A DNA stretch of 64,000 nt from Dimorphilus gyrociliatus (Eukaryota; Annelida; Polychaeta; Dinophilidae): contig CAJFCJ010000034.1 of the NCBI GenBank assembly GCA_904063045.1, positions 128,531 to 192,530 on the forward strand. Reading direction: 5' to 3'. Below are positions 58,939 to 64,000 of the stretch, in pieces. Position 1 is the stretch's first letter, and each line of letters starts with the position of its first letter. The position numbers were made by a program, and so were the translations under genes. Under the pieces are notes generated by a model. That model was not told the DNA's origin. It was given only the letters and a program-made list of their open reading frames with translations, and made no database searches.

Positions 58939-61332
58939 AGAAGTGGATCAACAGTACTTTGGTCTACTTTACTGGCCCCCTGGAAAGCCAAAGTCAAGAG
59001 GCAATATAGTAGAGTATCTCATGACAAGACATGTATTTGGGGCAAAAGATAGTCCTTACGTAGTATCAGCAACCCTGAGAAAGGTGTTGAAGGCCTCTCG
59101 CTTGTCAAGAGAGGAGAGGGAAGAGATAACAAGAAGTTTTATGTGGACGACCTTATATTGGCATCCAATGACGAAGATTACCTAAGGGAAGTGTTAGGGA
59201 AGGTGTTGAAGGCTCTCGATAGCTACTTCACGCTTACAAAGCTGGCGACGAACTCGATAGAAATTAGAAAGACCATCCCACCTGAAAGGAGAATTTATGA
59301 TTACCCAGAAAAGGTGTTGGGCATTAAATATGAAGGAAAAGAGGATAAACTGTATTGGATAATACAGAAGAAGACATTAGAGCTCAAGGCTACTTGGAGA
59401 GACATGTTAGGGGCAGTGGCAAGCATTTATGATCCCCTTGGATTAATAAACATTGTGATGAGCAAATTAAGGCTCACATTTTCACAACTCAGCAAAGGCA
59501 TGAGCCATTGGAAAGAGGAAATACCGGAAGAGAAGAGAAGAGACTGGAACACAATTGTAGCCAGGTTGCCTAGACAATTAAATATAGCTTGCTACGCCGG
59601 GAGCTCCAAAGGGTACCACATCTACACGGACGCCTCAGATACAACGTTGGGAGTTGCAATCTACTCATATGCTAATGGAACCGAAATGATAATGAGGTCA
59701 AAGGCCTTGATGGTTAGACCAGCCATGAAAACAACGCCAAGGCGTGAGCTGGCTGCAGCATTACAAGGGGTGAGATTGGCACTGGAGGTGAGCAAAGGGG
59801 TGGCGAGAAGGCCTGCCCTATTTATGACAGACTCGGAAGTGGTACTGAGGTACATCAAGAATGACAAAATCCCGATGGAAAAGTACGCACGAACAAGGGT
59901 GCTGGAGATACGGCAGTACACAGACCCAGATCAGTGGCACCATGTGAAGAGCGAAAATAACCCAGCAGATTGGTTAACTAAAATACCAGTAAAATTCAAC
60001 CAGGAAAGGTATGACAAATGGGCAAAGAGAGAAATAACAATGACACAACAAGGACAGCCATGCAAGGTACTGTTGCTGAAAAAACCAGCCAATAATGAGC
60101 AGGACTTTGCAAAGTTCCTATCCCAGAGAGCGGGGAAGGAGCTGACCAATGTAAATGACGTCAACCTGGAAGTAGAGAAAGCCATATGTGAAGCTCAAAT
60201 GGAGATAGACCCAAAAAGACTGGCAAAATATGCGATAACAAGGGGACAGGACAGAATGAGAATCCAACTCAGACGACTGGGGAAGAAGGAGAGCTACCTT
60301 GAGAACCCTAGGATCTTGGATGGAAAGTCGACGATTGGAAAATTGATGGTGAAAAGGATTCATGAGGAAAACTGCCACGCCCCCCTGGCTAGAATGAGAG
60401 TAATCTTAAGAGAGACCTATTGGGTACTGAACGAGGTAGCTACCATAAGACAAGTCATTGCAGAATGTGATCAGTGCAGGAGGTATAGATCTACAATCCG
60501 TTATTACGGCAACAAGCCGTACTCCTTTCAAATTGAAAATGACCTAGAAATATTTAAATATATTGGCATCGACCATTTTGGCCCCTTTAAGCTCAAACAA
60601 GGCGGCAAGCTCTATGTATTGCTACTTATATGTCTGCAGAGTAAAACTGTACAGCTGGAGGTAACAGAGGGTCTAGACACAAACTCCACCAAGCTGGCAT
60701 TGGAAAGAGCATGGGCAAGGGAGAGGAGACCATCCTTAATAATCTCTGACAATTATAGGACCTTTAAGGCTATGGCTCAGGAAAAAAACCAAATCGATTG
60801 GCAATTCACGGCACCAAAGGCGCCCTACCAAGGAGGCGTGTGGGAGGTAGCAGTTAAGGCAGCTAAATATTTGGCCAAACCATATCTACACAATTGCTGG
60901 TCTCACCAGAAATGGCAGACACTGTGGTCGCTAGTAGAGAAGGTAATAAACGATAAGCCATTACAGCAGCCGCTAGATGACCCTGACCAGATATTGGTAA
61001 CACCCAATTTACTAAAGAAGAGACAACGGGAGCTACGTTGGAATGAAAGCAAATGGAGTCAGAAGCGTTGGAACGAGATACAGCGACAATGGAAAAGGAT
61101 CTACCTGCAAGAGCTGGTCAGACAACAGTGGAGAACGAAGGGAGGAAGAAAGCTGCAAGTCGGAGACAAGGTCCTAGTCACTGACAAACAAAAGGCTAGG
61201 CATAGATGGGTGACTGGAGTATTAACAGAAATCATACCTAGTCATGATGGAGCCACGAGAAAGTGCAAGTTGAATACAGCAAGGGGCCCGCTTATCAGGG
61301 CTGCGGGAGAACTACTGTTCATGGGAGAGTAA
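58865..61332 (+). CDS. pol: BEL/Pao reverse transcriptase core, RNase H and integrase
   Basis: The RT fragment (LIGDIKAMFHQVNL, 58.88-59.14 kb) is in one frame. The catalytic block FYVDDLILASN and everything after it are in another, starting near 59140. RNase H shows YTDASDTTLG, RRELAAALQG and MTDSEVV. Integrase shows a HHCC zinc region (EENCHAPL ... CDQCRR) and the D-D-E residues in GIDHFGPF, IISDNYRTF and GGVWEVAV, then a basic chromatin-type C-terminal region. The stop at 61330 overlaps the first bases of the 3' LTR. The two frame changes about 260 bp apart compensate each other in phase. Confidence 0.88.
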
Positions 61333-61686
61333 ACAGAACGTTATATACTAACGTTCCGTTCACATTACATGATATGAGTGAATGTGTGTTAGTGTGCGAG
61401 TGTCAGTGTCTGAGAGTCACTTAAGAAGGGAGTTTGACTTAGCCCAGAGTCGGGACAGTCCAACTTGATGTTATGCCACATCGTTGATAATGACGTGGCA
61501 TGAACGTGGCATGAATGTGGCAATACAGATGAGCACAGTCAAACACCCAATTAAGTGACACTAACAAAGTATAAAAGGGAGTGAATGTAATAGAACGGTG
61601 TGAGAGACCAAAAGAATATCAAATAAAATTTATACGAAATTCTTAGGAATTTCGTGCTATGAGCGAAAAACAAAATCTTATAAAGT
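61330..61686 (+). repeat. 3' LTR
   Basis: 357 bp, matching the 5' LTR except at about three positions (for example GAGCGTCAC/GAGAGTCAC, ATAACG/ATAATG, CTATAAG/CTATGAG). Confidence 0.92.
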
Positions 61687-61877
61687 TGTCATAGTAATAA
61701 TAATCTACTATAGGTTATAGTTTAAGGATAATTGTTTTCTTCTATTGCACTTGAACACCTCTCCGGAAACTGTTTCCCAACTAATTATACTATCTGCAAT
61801 ACAGCATCAATAACCTAATTAACTGATTTTCAATTAGAATTTTAACACACAAATTAAGCCTATAATCGGAATAATTA

Positions 61878-64000
61878 TTATAGAAATTTATTTCTCTTTT
61901 GTAAGATTTTTTTAATTAAATTTCCAATATTAAATAAATCTTTTTGAAACATTTCTTCATTATTTCCTGCATACAGAATACACTTTGATGTTATTGAATA
62001 GATTTTTCCAGTTTTTCCACTCTGTTTTGACATGAATATAAAAAAAAAGAAACAAACTTATTCAAAAATATCTATAAATAGATTTATAATTGTTTACAAT
62101 AAGATACAAATTCGATACATCAATTGATCCATTAAAAGACAAACTAGACTGATGACATTTACAAACAAGTTTTAAAATATCTTTCAACATTTTAAATATA
62201 TTCATCATTCTATAAAACTTTTTCATGTTTTTTAAACTTTCAACACAGATTAATGAATTAATTTTATTTAAAAAGTTTTCATTGTATACCAAATAGGCTA
62301 AATCTGAAAAGAAAAAGAGAGATTTCATTACAGAATGTTGTATTTTTCAATCAAGTTTTTACATCTTGATGCAAAAGATTCTTTAATATCATTAATATGA
62401 TTTTGTCTGAAAATGTTGAAATAGATTGTAGAAGATTGTTTAAAGGGGAAGAATAAAAAATAAATGAATTGATACATTTTCTTAGCTTTTTGCTGTTTTA
62501 ATGAATTATAATAAGATTTAAGATCTCGAAGCGTATACAATAATGGATTAATAAGTGAATTTAATGGTAAAATAATGATAATTATTGAAACATATAAATC
62601 TTTTTTTATAGTTAATTTAAATATTGAACTATAAATTCCTAAAAAAGAAATTGGAAACCAACAACATAAATTTGTAAAGACTATTAAAAATGCATTGATT
62701 TTAAATCTTTTCTGTCGAGTTTCAAACTGTTGTTGTTGATTATCTCTCAAATCTTTTGAATTTAATATTTCTTTCCATATTCTTATATATAAACCAAAGA
62801 TTATTAAACATAATATAGATATTAATAAGCCAAAGATAATAAATGAAAATAGCCATCCTTCACCTTTCTCACTGGATATTTGTATTGTAAAACAGATTGG
62901 ACTCTTTGAATAGTATGATTTATAGATAAAAAGTGGAACTGTTGACCCAAATCCAGAAATGATTACTACAACTAGAATTAATAAAATTGATTTTAATCTT
63001 GTTAATGATTTTTTAAATGGGTGAATAATTTTTAAATATCTTTCAAGTGTAATTAACACTAGAGATTGAGATGATAATAGAATTGACCAACTGCAAAACC
63101 ATCCAAGCGTTATGCAATATTTACTGTATCTCCATTCGTAGTCGTTCTCTATATAATTGCCTCTGTAGAATGAATCGACGCTTCCAACAATTGTTAAATA
63201 GACGTTTGTACACAAATCGGCAAATGACAATGTTAAATGAAAGAAATTTGTCCTTTTATCACAAATTATAACCCTGAAAATAATTGACATAAAATTTTCA
63301 ATAAAACCAACAATAGATAATATCCATAGCGTCCAACGAAGAGACGTCGATGCTAATAGATCGGAACAAGAATTAAATAATGACGTCATTGGATGACATT
63401 CTCTAATATTTCTACTATATTGCCAAATAAAACAGCAAAATGAAAAATATTGGCTATATAATATTTTCAATGACTGCAAAGGTTGAATAAGCGAACTTTT
63501 ATATTTAAATGGAATAAAAGTTTGCTTTAATGATAAAATTTCAACAAATTTTAAACTATTAAAAACGTTACGATGAAAATCGAATATAAATGAATTTTCA
63601 ATTTTTAAATTTATTAATTTATTCAAATTTTTAAAAAACAACTCATTTAAATAATTTATTTTTAATGAATTAAAAATTATTGTTATTAAATTTTTGGAAT
63701 TTTTTAAACTTGTTGTTTTATCCATTTTTAAATATTTTACATTTTTTATCAATAAATATTGTAAAATTTGTAATGAATTTGAAAATATTTTTGATAAATT
63801 CAATAATTTACAATCAATTATTGATAGATAAAATAGATTTGGTAAGATTTTTGATATTGGAAAATTATTTAAATTTGACCAATTACGTAATGTCAATACG
63901 CTTGTTGAATAAATTTTTAAAGATGATAATGATGATGATGATAGTAATATTTTTTCAAGATTATCATCGTCAATCTCATTGAAAAGTTCAATTCTTTTGA
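61878..64000 (-). CDS. Receptor I: LRR-7TM receptor with kinase-like tail (5' end outside window)
   Basis: Exons complement(61878..62021, 62098..62303, 62363..>64000), introns 76 and 59 bp, phases consistent. The large exon holds several LRR units, a cysteine cap (FCCFIWQYS ... CSDLLA) and an uninterrupted rhodopsin-like 7TM: ITLERYLKI at the TM3 end, CCWFPISFLG in TM6 and NSLINPLLYT in TM7. The tail continues in two small exons (LAYLVYNENFLNK, LKLVCKCHQSSLSFNGSIDV, then KDLFNIGNLIKKILQKRNKF). LDLa and lectin parts would lie beyond 64000. This is the least disturbed 7TM of the cluster, with both activation motifs intact, so G-protein signalling is plausible. The gene ends 191 bp from the BEL/Pao 3' LTR. 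Confidence 0.8.

Larger units (their letters stand above)
55692..61686 (+). mobile_element. Full-length BEL/Pao LTR retrotransposon
   Basis: Two 357-bp LTRs bound gag, protease, reverse transcriptase, RNase H and integrase in BEL/Pao order. The LTRs differ at only about three positions, so insertion was recent. No target-site duplication is visible at the outer edges. Coding frames are interrupted at the gag-pol border and on either side of the central reverse transcriptase. The element lies in the plus orientation between minus-strand receptors H and I and directly cuts H. Confidence 0.95.

Noticed and set aside
56323-60378. Several minus-strand frames over the full-length BEL element
   Set aside because: Antisense shadows of gag and pol; none has its own support.

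Overview
The window reads as nuclear DNA of a small invertebrate animal with a compact, very AT-rich genome. GT-AG introns are short and uniform (most of those resolved here are 50 to 70 bp), secreted proteins are built from phase-1 exons, and the tRNAs, NAPE-PLD, ZYG11-type, Ly6 and GRL101-type receptor genes are all animal genes. GRL101-type receptors (LDLa, leucine-rich repeats and a rhodopsin-like 7TM domain) are best known from molluscs, so a spiralian such as a miniaturised annelid is my guess. That placement is inference.

Layout. 0-5.5 kb: two copies of a small secreted cysteine-rich gene flank a minus-strand gene that joins a long novel N-terminal exon to a caspase fold lacking both catalytic residues. 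5.5-9.3 kb: gene-poor, AT-rich. 9.3-15.7 kb: two identical initiator tRNA-Met genes, a tRNA-Ile(GAT), a secreted LamG-like protein, a four-helix membrane protein, and two more cysteine-rich copies. 16-26 kb: two decayed receptor genes (A and B). 27-34.5 kb: a ZYG11/ZER1-family gene, tRNA-Thr, an NAPE-PLD gene, a broken fragment of the ZYG11-type gene, a fifth cysteine-rich copy, and a two-domain Ly6/uPAR gene. 35-51 kb: two apparently complete receptor genes (F and G); G carries a nested Tc1/BEL insertion inside one intron. 51-64 kb: two minus-strand receptor genes (H, 5'-truncated; I, running off the window), separated by a full-length young BEL/Pao LTR element.

The central theme is the six receptor loci A, B, F, G, H and I. 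Reconstructed exon by exon, they share one architecture: signal peptide, SRCR-like modules, C-type lectin domain, several LDLa modules, LRRs, 7TM and a cytoplasmic tail of roughly 150-170 residues. That tail looks like a strongly degenerate protein-kinase fold. Only F, G and the visible part of I look intact. A, B and H carry deletions, stops or frameshifts. Near-identical blocks that include introns link A with B and F with G, so the cluster appears to evolve by duplication, conversion and domain swapping.
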